The notes under the pieces were generated by a model, which was not told the origin of the DNA, ran no database searches, and saw nothing but the letters and a program-made list of their open reading frames with translations. From NCBI GenBank assembly GCA_024402535.1, contig JAKSTN010000002.1, positions 62,001-126,000 of the forward strand: DNA of 64,000 bases, given 5' to 3'. The DNA comes from Treponema sp. (GTDB lineage Bacteria; Spirochaetota; Spirochaetia; Treponematales; Treponemataceae). Position 1 is the stretch's first letter, and every line of letters starts with the position of its first letter. The position numbers and the translations under genes were made by a program. Below are positions 10,086 to 18,471 of this stretch, piece by piece.

Positions 10086-10643
10086 TTAGCGGTTACGTGC
10101 CGGAGCAACGTTAGCCAGTGGAGTGTCAGCTGGAGTAATGAGTTCTACTTCTGCTGGGAGTCCGAGGTCAGCTACTGTGTAAACATCGAAAATGTTCAGT
10201 TTAGAAACATCAGCGATGATTTTTACAGGCATGTTAGCCAGTGTAGCTTTGATTTCGATTTCTGGAAGATGTTTTACAAGGAAACCACCTTTGAGAACAC
10301 CAGCAGCGTTTCCAACGATGTTTACCTTCATCTTTTCGTATACTTTCTGATCTGCATCTGGTGCAAAGAAATCAGCGTGCAGAACTTTGTCTGTACGGAT
10401 GTTGTATTCTGTATCTTTAATAAGAACGTCACATTCTTTTCCGTCTACGTTCAGTGTGAATACAGTTGTTTTTGTGCTTGCGCGCCATGCTTTGTTGAAT
10501 TCTACTTCATCAACTTCCAGCATTGTAGCTTCCCCTTTTGAGTTGTAAACAACTGCAGGGATTCTACCTTCTTTTCTCATGTTCTTAGCAGCAACTTTAC
10601 CAGTTGTTGTACGAACTTTAGCATTGATTGTTGTCTTTGCCAT
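10086..10643 (-). CDS. rplY: 50S ribosomal protein L25 / general stress protein Ctc
   Basis: L25 binds 5S rRNA in the large subunit. At 185 residues this is the long CTC form, with an N-terminal 5S-binding domain (about 1-90, including RKEGRIPAVVYN) and a C-terminal beta domain (about 95-185). It is a single-gene transcript: a terminator follows it, and the oad operon terminator precedes it. A purine-rich AAGGAGC ribosome-binding site lies directly before the ATG. Confidence 0.95.
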   Translation of the reverse strand: MAKTTINAKVRTTTGKVAAKNMRKEGRIPAVVYNSKGEATMLEVDEVEFNKAWRASTKTTVFTLNVDGKECDVLIKDTEYNIRTDKVLHADFFAPDADQKVYEKMKVNIVGNAAGVLKGGFLVKHLPEIEIKATLANMPVKIIADVSKLNIFDVYTVADLGLPAEVELITPADTPLANVAPARNR

Positions 10644-10692
10644 TTAAAAGCTCCTTAAATCCTTTAAAAAATATAGTTATGAAATATTAAAG

Positions 10693-10724
10693 AAAAAGGC
10701 CCGTTCAGTCAAGAACGAGCCTTT
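10693..10724 (-). terminator. intrinsic terminator of the oadGAB operon
   Basis: The stem aaaggcccgttc (10695-10706) pairs with gaacgagccttt (10713-10724) with one mismatch. T residues follow on the minus strand. It lies 24 bases past the oadB stop. Confidence 0.75.
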
Positions 10725-10747
10725 CTGTTTTAAGCAATCAGCTTAAA

Positions 10748-12184
10748 TTAGAATCCGTATGTACTGATGAATACACCGGCTGCAATTGCAGTACCGATAA
10801 CACCAGATACGTTTGGTCCCATAGCGTGCATAAGAAGGAAGTTTGAAGGATCGTATTCCATACCAACTTTGTTTGCAACGCGGGCTGCCATTGGAACGGC
10901 AGAAACACCTGCTGAACCGATAAGAGGATTGATCTTTTCTTTCAGGAACAGGTTCATAACTTTAGCCATGATAAGACCACCGGCTGTAGCAATCATGAAG
11001 GCTACCAAACCAAGAGCGATGATACCAAGAGAGTTTCCGTTACAGATTTTTTCTGGAGTCATCTGAGCACCAACACCAAGAGAAAGGAGAATTGAAACGA
11101 TGTTCATCAGTTCATTTTCCATTGTCTTAGAAAGGCGTTCTACTACACCACACTGTTTTACGAAGTTACCGAATGCAAGCATACCGATAAGAGGTGCTGC
11201 AGGTGGAAGAAGAAGTGCTGTGATAACCAGAAGCATCAGTGGGAACAGAACTTTTTCTGTTTTTGAAACTACGCGCATCTGCTTCATTTTGATGTGACGT
11301 TCTTTATCTGTTGTAAGGAGCTTCATGATAGGTGGCTGGATCATAGGAACCAGAGCCATGTATGAGTAAGCTGCAACAGCAATAACACCCATCATTTCAG
11401 GAGCAAGTTTTCCTGAAACGTAGATTGATGTAGGACCGTCAGCACCACCGATGATAGCGATAGCTGAAGCCTGAAGCATTGTGTAATCGATACCAGGAAT
11501 GAAGTTCAGACATGCAACACCAAAGAGAGTTGCGAAAACACCAAGCTGGGCAGCTCCACCAAGGAGAGCCATCTTAGGGTTTGCAATAAGAGGTCCGAAG
11601 TCAGTCATAGCACCAATACCCATGAAGATGAGCATTGGGAAGAATTCGTTTCCTACACCTGCACTGTAAATGATGTGAAGCATTCCGTGTGGTGCGTCAC
11701 CGATACCAGCGCCAGGAATATTTACCAGAATTGTACCGAATCCGATTGGAATCAGAAGAAGTGGTTCAAATCCTTTAGCAACTGCCAGGTAAACGATAAG
11801 GAAACCGATTGCCAGCATAAGAAGTTTCTGCCATCCAGGAACTGTTACGTCAGAACCATAAGAGTCTGCTGTTTTTGACATTTCTTCTGCAGCAAGCTTT
11901 GCAGCTTCTTTTTCAGCAGCTGTTTCAGGCTTGATCAGTTTGTAAATACCAGTTGATTTACCAATATTTCTGATAAATTCTTTTGGTTCAATACGAGGAG
12001 TATTTTCTGACCCCTTGATAATTGTTGAAGATGCGTAAGATGTACCTGCATCTGAAGAAGCAGCTTCACCTTTGCATCCTGACATACCCACTGAAAGAGC
12101 ACATGCAATCAGACAGATTGCAACGCAGGCTCTGAGGGTATTTTTCTTTACTTTATTTTTTTCGTTATTTACTAATGTTTCCAT
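10748..12184 (-). CDS. oadB: sodium-pumping oxaloacetate decarboxylase, beta subunit
   Basis: The beta subunit is the membrane part of the pump: it decarboxylates carboxybiotin and exports Na+. From about residue 125 onward the sequence is strongly hydrophobic with the family motifs [22 protein letters not shown] and the C-terminal [12 protein letters not shown], all diagnostic of OadB/MmdB/GcdB. Residues 1-110 are extra: a hydrophobic segment (about 19-36) ending GMSGCKG, like a weak lipobox, then a polar, Ala/Glu-rich stretch. An AAGGA site eight bases before the ATG supports the long start. It is the last gene of oadG-oadA-oadB, followed by a terminator. Confidence 0.94.
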   Translation of the reverse strand: METLVNNEKNKVKKNTLRACVAICLIACALSVGMSGCKGEAASSDAGTSYASSTIIKGSENTPRIEPKEFIRNIGKSTGIYKLIKPETAAEKEAAKLAAEEMSKTADSYGSDVTVPGWQKLLMLAIGFLIVYLAVAKGFEPLLLIPIGFGTILVNIPGAGIGDAPHGMLHIIYSAGVGNEFFPMLIFMGIGAMTDFGPLIANPKMALLGGAAQLGVFATLFGVACLNFIPGIDYTMLQASAIAIIGGADGPTSIYVSGKLAPEMMGVIAVAAYSYMALVPMIQPPIMKLLTTDKERHIKMKQMRVVSKTEKVLFPLMLLVITALLLPPAAPLIGMLAFGNFVKQCGVVERLSKTMENELMNIVSILLSLGVGAQMTPEKICNGNSLGIIALGLVAFMIATAGGLIMAKVMNLFLKEKINPLIGSAGVSAVPMAARVANKVGMEYDPSNFLLMHAMGPNVSGVIGTAIAAGVFISTYGF

Positions 12185-12221
12185 TATAAAATCCTTAATA
12201 ATATCCTTTCAGAGCCACAAA

Positions 12222-14297
12222 TTACTGGATTGTAGCTACTACTGTTCCGGCAGCAATCTGTGTACCAGGCTGTGCAACGAAGTGAACTTTACCTGCTGTT
12301 CCAGCTTTGATTTCAAGTTCCATTTTCATAGATTCAACCAGGAGGATTGTTGTATCAGCACTTACTGATGCACCTTCCTGAACAACGTATTTCAGGAGAG
12401 TACCAGCTACAGGAGCTTCAACATTTTTTCCGCCTGTTGGAGCAGCTGGTGCTGGGGCTGGAGCGGCAGCTGGGGCTGCTGCAGGAGCTGGAGCTGCCTG
12501 TACTACTACGGCACCACCAATTGATCCCAGTTTCTGGTCAGCCTGAACCTGAGTTCCTGTCTGAACAGTGAATGTAATTTTTCCGTCACATGGAGCTTTT
12601 ACTTCAAGTTCCATTTTCATAGATTCAATCATAAGAACAGTGTCGCCCTTCTTAACCTGGGCTCCGTCCTGTGCTACATAACGAAGAACTGTACCTGCAA
12701 CTGGAGATTTAATGTCTTCTCCGCCAGTTACTACTGTTGCAGCTGGAGCGGCGGCAGGAGCAGCGCCTGCGGCACCAAATGTTACATTGTAAGCTTTTCC
12801 GTTTACGTTAACACTCATTGTGTCACCAGAACCAGAAGCTGTTACGTTGTAAGCTGTTCCGTTTACGTTTACGCTGTAAGAACCGTTTGCAGATGAAGAT
12901 TTAACTTCAGCTGGAGCTTCTTTCTTAGCGAATGTGCTGGCAGCATCAACAGGACCGTTTGCACGTGTCTTGAAGAATTTTTCAGCAACCTGTGGGAACA
13001 TAGCGTATGTAAGAACATCTTCATCAGATCCGTTTCCACCTGCAGCTTTTGCAGCTTCAACCATTTTGTCCCATTCTGGTTCAATTTTGTCAGCTGGACG
13101 ACATGTCATAACTTCTGTCATCTTGTTCTGTGCCAGACCCTGAGCTACAACGTCTGGGTTAGCAGCTGTTGGGAGAGCCCCGAATTTACCTGTTACCAGG
13201 TTAGCGAAGTCAGCAGTCATCATCTTGTAGCGACCCTGGATTACGTTGAATACAGCCTGTGTACCAACAATCTGTGATGTTGGAGTTACAAGTGGAACGT
13301 AACCTGCGTCTTTGTGTACTTTTGGAAGTTCTTCAAGAACAGCATCCATTTTGTCACCAGCGCCCATCTGTTTGAGCTGTGATTCAAGGTTAGAAAGCAT
13401 TCCACCAGGAACCTGTGAAAGAAGGATACGTGTATCAGCACCAAGGAATGCTGATTCAAGTGATGAGTAGTGTTTGCGAACTTCACGGAAGTAAGCAGCA
13501 ATTTCAAGAAGGAGTTTTGTATCCAGTTCTGTGTCGTATTCTGTGCCTTTCAGCATTTCAACGATTGTTTCTGTTGGTGAGTGTGATGTACCCATAGACA
13601 TAGAAGAAATTGCTGTATCTACGATGTCAGCACCTGCTTCAATTCCTTTAAGAAGTGAAGCAACAGAAAGACCTGTTGTAGCGTGTGAGTGGATTTCAAC
13701 AGGAAGATCAACTTTTGCTTTGATTGCTTTTACCAGGTCGTAAGCTTCGTATGGCTTAAGAAGACCTGACATATCTTTGATACAGATAGAATCTGCACCG
13801 AAGTCAGCGTATGTTTTTGCCAGTTCTGCATATTTTTCGTTTGTGTGGAATGGTGTTACGGCATAAGAAATAGCCATCTGAACATCTACACCAGATTTTT
13901 TAGCAGCTTTTGTAGCGCGTTCCATGTTACGTGGGTCGTTACAAGCATCGAAAATACGGAAACATCCGATACCGTTCTTTGCAGCTGTTTCAACGAATTT
14001 ATCAACTACATCATCAGCATAGTGTTTGTAACCAAGAAGGTTCTGTGCGCGAAGCAGCATCATGATTTTTGTATCAGGCATTGCTGCGTGCAGCTTGCGG
14101 AGACGATCCCATGGATCTTCATTCAGGAAGCGGATACAAGAGTCATATGTGGCTCCTCCCCATCCTTCTACATATTTATAACCTACTTTATTAAGTTTAT
14201 CGCAGATTGGAAGCATATCTGCTGTAGTCATGCGAGTTGCGTGAAGTGACTGATGTGCGTCACGGATTGCAAGTTCTGAAATTCCAACTTTTGCCAT
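12222..14297 (-). CDS. oadA: oxaloacetate decarboxylase alpha subunit with two biotinyl domains
   Basis: The alpha subunit transfers CO2 from oxaloacetate to biotin. The N-terminal carboxyltransferase domain (about 1-290, with DAHQSLHATR and the DACNDPRNM motif) and the PYC/OADA domain (about 300-450) are standard. The C-terminus is unusual. Two complete biotin-carrier domains (about 525-593 and 622-691) each carry ESMKM with a biotinylatable Lys (about 561 and 658), joined by an Ala/Pro linker. Before them is a doubled short motif (SVNVNGTAYNVT / SVNVNGKAYNVT). Most OadA proteins carry one carrier domain. It is the second gene of the operon; oadG ends 14 bases upstream. Confidence 0.95.
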   Translation of the reverse strand: MAKVGISELAIRDAHQSLHATRMTTADMLPICDKLNKVGYKYVEGWGGATYDSCIRFLNEDPWDRLRKLHAAMPDTKIMMLLRAQNLLGYKHYADDVVDKFVETAAKNGIGCFRIFDACNDPRNMERATKAAKKSGVDVQMAISYAVTPFHTNEKYAELAKTYADFGADSICIKDMSGLLKPYEAYDLVKAIKAKVDLPVEIHSHATTGLSVASLLKGIEAGADIVDTAISSMSMGTSHSPTETIVEMLKGTEYDTELDTKLLLEIAAYFREVRKHYSSLESAFLGADTRILLSQVPGGMLSNLESQLKQMGAGDKMDAVLEELPKVHKDAGYVPLVTPTSQIVGTQAVFNVIQGRYKMMTADFANLVTGKFGALPTAANPDVVAQGLAQNKMTEVMTCRPADKIEPEWDKMVEAAKAAGGNGSDEDVLTYAMFPQVAEKFFKTRANGPVDAASTFAKKEAPAEVKSSSANGSYSVNVNGTAYNVTASGSGDTMSVNVNGKAYNVTFGAAGAAPAAAPAATVVTGGEDIKSPVAGTVLRYVAQDGAQVKKGDTVLMIESMKMELEVKAPCDGKITFTVQTGTQVQADQKLGSIGGAVVVQAAPAPAAAPAAAPAPAPAAPTGGKNVEAPVAGTLLKYVVQEGASVSADTTILLVESMKMELEIKAGTAGKVHFVAQPGTQIAAGTVVATIQ
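12225..12725 (-). repeat. tandem duplication of the biotinyl domain in oadA
   Basis: Two copies of about 70 codons encode the consecutive biotin-carrier domains of OadA. Around the biotin Lys the DNA itself is identical for 26 bases (12312-12337 and 12603-12628), while the flanks have diverged. That pattern suggests gene conversion or strong local constraint. Confidence 0.85.
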
Positions 14298-14311
14298 TTT
14301 TATTCCCCTTT

Positions 14312-14554
14312 TTATGAATTTTTAGCTTTAATTGCAGCTGCGATAGCAGCTACTACTTCTGTTTCATCTGCTGCAGCAGGTGCGGCGGCAGAAGCTGGTG
14401 CTTCAACAGGCTTATCCTTATCTTTTCCGAGAAGATGCAGAACGCCGTGAAGAGCATACATACAAATAATCAGAATAATAAGGAAGCTGAATACAACACC
14501 CATACCAAGCAAAGTCAAAAGTCCGGCTTGACCAAGCATTTCTGTGATTGTCAT
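14312..14554 (-). CDS. oadG: oxaloacetate decarboxylase gamma subunit
   Basis: The gamma subunit is a small single-span membrane protein that holds the alpha and beta subunits together. This 80-residue product has one hydrophobic helix (about 10-36), a short LHLLGKDKDK boundary and an Ala/Pro-rich tail, the usual OadG plan. It has a GGAGG ribosome-binding site and is the first gene after the predicted promoter, giving the order oadG-oadA-oadB. Confidence 0.88.
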   Translation of the reverse strand: MTITEMLGQAGLLTLLGMGVVFSFLIILIICMYALHGVLHLLGKDKDKPVEAPASAAAPAAADETEVVAAIAAAIKAKNS

Positions 14555-14621
14555 ATATCCTCCAATTGAATGGAAAAAATCGAATTTTACTCCGATTTTA
14601 ACATTTTAGAATTTGGTTGAC

Positions 14622-14650
14622 ATTATATATAAAATTGTCAGTAGTTTCAA
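14622..14650 (-). promoter_or_regulatory. predicted sigma-70 promoter of oadGAB
   Basis: On the minus strand a -35 box TTGAAA (14645-14650) is followed after exactly 17 bases by a perfect -10 box TATAAT (14622-14627). It lies about 70 bases before the oadG start. This is the best sigma-70 match that I see in the window. Confidence 0.75.
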
Positions 14651-14849
14651 TGAAAATATAATAAGAGAAAATCCCCACTTATATTTGCAATATAAAGAAA
14701 TAACAGTTAAAAGTCTCAAGATTTGATTACAACTCCAAAGTTAAATCAGGGGAAAAAAAACACTGTATATCGTCTTAATATGAATGACATAAATATGCCT
14801 TTGTAGCTGCGGCAAAAACTAAGCAGAGTGTTATGACTTTATTCAAATT
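14651..14849. other. intergenic stretch between oadG promoter and HAD gene terminator
   Basis: This is the rest of the 327-bp gap between oadG and the HAD phosphatase gene. Apart from the oad promoter on one side and a weak terminator on the other I see no gene, no long repeat and no clear structured RNA. Confidence 0.5.
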
Positions 14850-14879
14850 AAAGAAGACCACAAAGACCGGGTTTTCTTT
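14845..14879 (-). terminator. weak terminator after the HAD gene
   Basis: On the minus strand aaagaa-aacc pairs with ggtc-ttcttt with one mismatch and is followed by a short T-rich run. It starts directly after the HAD stop codon. The stem is modest, so confidence is limited. Confidence 0.45.
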
Positions 14880-14881
14880 AT

Positions 14882-15529
14882 CTAAAAGATTTTTGAAATA
14901 TCGTCCAGACTTTTGATACAGTAATCTACAAGAGGAAGAATTGTTTCATCCGGCTGAATTCTATCAGGAACCATAATGGTTTTTAGTCCTGCGGCTTTTC
15001 CGGATTTAATTCCGTTAAAGCTGTCTTCGACACAAACACATTCTGACGGTTCAAGACATAAAGACTTTACTGCTATTGAATAAATTTCAGGATCAGGCTT
15101 TGAATGTTCAACCATGTCTCCTGTTGTGATTGTCTCAAAATATTGAATGATTCCGGCTCTTGTAAGCTGACGGCGAACAGAAACTTCCCGGGTAGAAGAT
15201 GCAAGGCAGATTCTGTAATTTTTTGATTTCAGGTATTCGAGACATTCCACAACGCCATGCATAAGAGGGATTCCGTCTTTCTCTTCTATTTCATGGAAAA
15301 GTTCACTGGATCTTGCAAGAGCACCTTCCCCGTCAAAATTCTGCCCGAAAATCTCTTTTAAGATTCTGACAGAATCAGCTTTGTTTGTCCCCATGCAGCG
15401 GAAATTTGCTTCCGCCATTTTTTCAGGATCAAGTCCCCATTCTTCGCCTACCGAAGTCCAGGTTCCCCAGCAGATACTTTCTGTATCAAGGAGGACGCCG
15501 TCCATGTCAAAAACGAATGCTTTTATCAT
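14882..15529 (-). CDS. HAD-superfamily phosphatase (beta-phosphoglucomutase-like)
   Basis: This 215-residue HAD hydrolase has motif I FDMDGVLLDTE (nucleophile Asp8, acid/base Asp10), a helical cap (about 15-90), motif II LASSTRE and motif IV CVEDSFNGIKSGKAAG. That matches the cap-I group containing beta-phosphoglucomutase, phosphoglycolate phosphatase and sugar-phosphate phosphatases. The substrate cannot be told from sequence. Its ATG overlaps the stop of the upstream chrA half-gene by four bases (ATGA), so the two are translationally coupled. Confidence 0.85.
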   Translation of the reverse strand: MIKAFVFDMDGVLLDTESICWGTWTSVGEEWGLDPEKMAEANFRCMGTNKADSVRILKEIFGQNFDGEGALARSSELFHEIEEKDGIPLMHGVVECLEYLKSKNYRICLASSTREVSVRRQLTRAGIIQYFETITTGDMVEHSKPDPEIYSIAVKSLCLEPSECVCVEDSFNGIKSGKAAGLKTIMVPDRIQPDETILPLVDYCIKSLDDISKIF

Positions 15530-16086
15530 CCTACAATAATTCCGAAAACAGCACCCATAATTACCACCCAGATCGGATGCAATTTAAACTTGAATAAAAG
15601 GAATGTAAATACTGCATAACCGCAAAGATAAATCCAGTTGAAAAGTGTACGGATATCAAAATCGGTCCATGATGAAGGAACATTCAAAAGAGCAACCATG
15701 AATACGTTTACGGCAGCCACAAAGACAATTCCTGTTGATGCTGGTCTCAGGACTTTCATAACATTCTTTACTCCGCGGCTGTTATTAAAGGCCTTATAAA
15801 AATGAGCGATTACAAGAATACAGATGATTGAAGGAAGTACTTCACCAAAGGTTGTAATCAAAGCACCCGGAATGCCATACATATTGTAGCCTATGAAAGT
15901 TGCCATATTGATGCCGAGCGGCCCCGGAGTAGATTCGGAAATGGCAACCATATTGTAGAAAACTTCTGAAGTAATGATTCCTGTATCTACAAGAGTCTGC
16001 TGCATAAGTGTTAAGGCAACAAGACCTCCACCAATTGTGAAAAGCCCGATGTAAAAGAAAGTACAGAACAAACCGAAAAGAGTCAT
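15526..16086 (-). CDS. chrA: chromate transporter family subunit (half-size ChrA), second of pair
   Basis: A short-chain ChrA protein (186 residues, about half of classical ChrA) with several hydrophobic helices and the family signature FYIGLFTIGGGLVALTLMQ plus SESTPGPLGINMATFIGY. In the family two half-proteins from adjacent genes act together, as with the next gene upstream. Chromate export has been shown for some members; in an anaerobic spirochaete the natural substrate is unknown. It overlaps the first chrA gene by one base and the HAD gene by four. Confidence 0.88.
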   Translation of the reverse strand: MTLFGLFCTFFYIGLFTIGGGLVALTLMQQTLVDTGIITSEVFYNMVAISESTPGPLGINMATFIGYNMYGIPGALITTFGEVLPSIICILVIAHFYKAFNNSRGVKNVMKVLRPASTGIVFVAAVNVFMVALLNVPSSWTDFDIRTLFNWIYLCGYAVFTFLLFKFKLHPIWVVIMGAVFGIIVG

Positions 16087-16703
16087 TATTTTACCTCCTT
16101 TTCAGAAACTTTCTTTGATTTTGCTGTCTGGATTACAGTTACAAGAATCCCGATAAGGATTGCAGTCAGAATTACCCAGTAAGAAGGCAGCTTGAAAACA
16201 AAAAGTGCACAGAAAGAACAGATCAAAATTACTGCAGACCACCAGCTTTTCACGGTTTTCTTTGCAAAATTGTAAGTTACGTTTGTAAGGAGAGCTGCAA
16301 CTACAACATTAACGCCTTTCAAAGCTCTCTGAACAACAGGATAATCTTCTATTGAGTTGATAAGGGTCGCAAGAATTGTGATGATTATAAGGGACGGAGT
16401 AACCATTCCAAGTGTTCCGAAGAAACCGCCTATTACTCCGCAGCGTTTGTAACCTACAAAAGTTGAAACGTTTACTGCGATAATTCCCGGTGTACTCTGA
16501 CCGATGGCAAAAAAGTCGATAAGTTCTTCTTCTGTCATCCATTTTTTGTCTTCTACGAATTCACGCTGCATCATTGGAAGCATTGCCATGCCTCCGCCGA
16601 TTGTGAAAAGCCCTACTTTGGCACAGTTCAGATAAATTGTAAAAAGTTCCTTCAAAAACTGAAGGCCGCTTCTTTTCCCCTGGTTTTCATCGTTTTTCTT
16701 CAT
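16086..16703 (-). CDS. chrA: chromate transporter family subunit (half-size ChrA), first of pair
   Basis: The 205-residue partner of the adjacent half-size ChrA. A polar, basic N-terminus of about 18 residues precedes the family motif KVGLFTIGGGMAMLPMMQREFV and the IGQSTPGIIAVNVSTFVGY motif. The two halves are clearly paralogous. It starts 15 bases after the ttcA stop in the same direction and is probably part of the miaA-ttcA-chrA-chrA-HAD transcript. Confidence 0.88.
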   Translation of the reverse strand: MKKNDENQGKRSGLQFLKELFTIYLNCAKVGLFTIGGGMAMLPMMQREFVEDKKWMTEEELIDFFAIGQSTPGIIAVNVSTFVGYKRCGVIGGFFGTLGMVTPSLIIITILATLINSIEDYPVVQRALKGVNVVVAALLTNVTYNFAKKTVKSWWSAVILICSFCALFVFKLPSYWVILTAILIGILVTVIQTAKSKKVSEKEVK

Positions 16704-16718
16704 TTGTATAACCCCAAA

Positions 16719-17432
16719 TTACGGTAAATATGTCGGATCAATATTCTTAAGAGAATCCATCATGTGGCGCTTACGGGTTTCATCTCCTTCTGTAAGCTGC
16801 TCAAGAAGACGGCGGGCGTGCTTCCGTTCCGAATTATCCTGATAATTACAGGTACAGGTCCAGCCAAAATAGCCGTCTTCCTTTGCTTTTTCGATTATAT
16901 CTTTTTCAGCAACATAACAGAGGGGTCTGATTACTTCAATAGGATATTTCTCATATTTTAAGCGAGGCGGCATTGTGGTAAGTTTAGCAGCTCCCAGCAT
17001 ATTCATAAGAAGGGTTTCCAGAAGATCATCCCGGTGATGTCCCAGTGCAATTTTATTATACCCGTGTTCCATGGCATAATTATTCAGTTCGGTACGACGC
17101 TGGGTCGAGCACCAGTAGCAGTTCATTTTTCTGCCGGGCTTAAGCCGTTCCAGCACGTCAATTTTTATGGATTCGTAAGGAGCTCCCCACTTTTCGTAAA
17201 GTGCCTTGATTTCAGGAGCCAGAACGCCCCCGATTCCGCTTTCTATGTTCAGGGCTAAAAACTCGAAATCTGCATCCCGTCTTTTTTTACGGTCAGCAAA
17301 ATAGTTTATAAGCAGAGTTGAATCTTTTCCTCCGGAAGCCCCGATAATTATACGGTCACCCGGCTCTATAAGTTTGTAATCAAAAACAGCCTTATCAATT
17401 GCCGCATAAACCATATTTTTACTGTTACCCAT
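16719..17432 (-). CDS. ttcA: tRNA 2-thiocytidine synthesis protein TtcA family
   Basis: TtcA-type enzymes thiolate C32 of certain tRNAs using a PP-loop ATPase and an iron-sulfur cluster. The PP-loop SGGKDS is at residues 33-38. The cluster-type cysteines are present as C105-x2-C108 and a downstream pair C193/C195; the family normally uses CxxC plus one distal Cys. At 237 residues it is shorter than E. coli TtcA (311). Its ATG overlaps the miaA stop by one base, linking two tRNA-modification genes. Confidence 0.85.
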   Translation of the reverse strand: MGNSKNMVYAAIDKAVFDYKLIEPGDRIIIGASGGKDSTLLINYFADRKKRRDADFEFLALNIESGIGGVLAPEIKALYEKWGAPYESIKIDVLERLKPGRKMNCYWCSTQRRTELNNYAMEHGYNKIALGHHRDDLLETLLMNMLGAAKLTTMPPRLKYEKYPIEVIRPLCYVAEKDIIEKAKEDGYFGWTCTCNYQDNSERKHARRLLEQLTEGDETRKRHMMDSLKNIDPTYLP

Positions 17433-18370
17433 TAAAAATTCTCCTCAATCAGCTGAATTGCAGCCTCAATGCGGATTTTTTTGTCTGCTGTTTCAGGAAG
17501 CCAGTTGATTTTTACCCCTTTCTTTTCCATTCCCCGGTACCAGGTCATCTGGCGCTTTGAAAACTGGCGGATCTGTATGAAAAGCTGTTCAAAAAGCTCT
17601 TCCTTTGAGGCAATTTTTCCTTCAAGGAAAAGTGAACAGTAGCGGTATTCAAGTCCGAGTTTTTCAAGCCGTTCCCATGAAGCACCTGCGTTATGAAGGT
17701 TCTCCACTTCTTCAATCATGCCTTCATCAAGACGTTCCTTAAGTCGGCGTTCAATATTTGAAACAACCTGACTGCGTTCCAGAGTTGTTCCGATTATCAA
17801 AGGTCTGATATCAGGCCGTTTCAGACTTTCACGGGCCATTTTTCCTTCCGGACTGTTCTCATAAAGGGCAATTTCCAGAGCTTTGATAACCCGGTCTTTT
17901 TCCATAAGGTCACTTTTATTATGAAGGTCAGGTTTAATAGATAAAAGCTGTGCTGCCAGGTCAGAAAGTTCTCTTTTTTCAAGTTCAGCATGAAGTTCAG
18001 GGTTTTCAGGCACTGTAAGAAGATCATAGCCCCGGACTACTGAATCCAGGTACATTCCGGTTCCGCCAACAACAACAGGAAGTTTTCCCCGCCCCCGGAT
18101 TTCCTCAAAAACACGGTAAAAATCAGTCTGATAATTGAAAACATTGTATTCTGTTTCAAGAGTTGTTATGTCGATTAAGTGATAAGGAACCGGAACTCCG
18201 TCCACCTCATATTCGCAGAGGTCTTTTCCAGACCCGATATCAAGGCCTTTGTAAGTCTGACGGGAATCGGCAGAAATCACTTCTCCGCCAAAATGATGGG
18301 CAACTGAAACACCAACCGCAGTTTTTCCAACGGCAGTAGGTCCAAGAATTACAACGCAGTTATATGACAT
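17432..18370 (-). CDS. miaA: tRNA dimethylallyltransferase MiaA
   Basis: MiaA transfers a dimethylallyl group to A37 of tRNAs reading UNN codons, the substrate for MiaB encoded later in this window. The P-loop GPTAVGKT is at residues 10-17, followed by SADSRQTYKGLDIGSGK and the family signatures VVGGTGMYLDS and RQFSKRQMTWYRG. The length of 312 is typical. It heads a compact minus-strand transcript continuing into ttcA and the chrA pair. Confidence 0.95.
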   Translation of the reverse strand: MSYNCVVILGPTAVGKTAVGVSVAHHFGGEVISADSRQTYKGLDIGSGKDLCEYEVDGVPVPYHLIDITTLETEYNVFNYQTDFYRVFEEIRGRGKLPVVVGGTGMYLDSVVRGYDLLTVPENPELHAELEKRELSDLAAQLLSIKPDLHNKSDLMEKDRVIKALEIALYENSPEGKMARESLKRPDIRPLIIGTTLERSQVVSNIERRLKERLDEGMIEEVENLHNAGASWERLEKLGLEYRYCSLFLEGKIASKEELFEQLFIQIRQFSKRQMTWYRGMEKKGVKINWLPETADKKIRIEAAIQLIEENF

Positions 18371-18400
18371 GCCTTCAATATATCAGATTTAAAACAAAAA

Positions 18401-18429
18401 ATCCCAAGGCACTTGGGATACCTTGGGAT
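18401..18429 (-). terminator. terminator of the SPOR-protein gene with two alternative stems
   Basis: Atcccaag (18401-18408) pairs with cttgggat (18412-18419). A second copy of the 3' arm lies at 18421-18429, so two mutually exclusive hairpins can form. On the minus strand a run of T follows at 18395-18400. It lies between the SPOR gene and miaA. Confidence 0.7.
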
Positions 18430-18446
18430 AAAAAATCATATTTTTT

Positions 18447-18464
18447 AAGGCGGGGTGGCGCCTT
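18447..18464. other. GC-rich hairpin after the SPOR-protein gene
   Basis: The 6-bp stem aaggcg / cgcctt encloses a six-base loop 8 bases past the SPOR gene stop. On the minus strand it is followed by A residues rather than T, so it is not a standard terminator. It may stabilise the transcript 3' end. Confidence 0.4.
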
Positions 18465-18471
18465 ATAAATC

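Noticed and set aside
14618-14641. Apparent plus-strand TTGACA promoter
   Set aside because: TTGACA has no -10 box at suitable spacing on that strand. The same bases form part of the much better minus-strand promoter of oadGAB.
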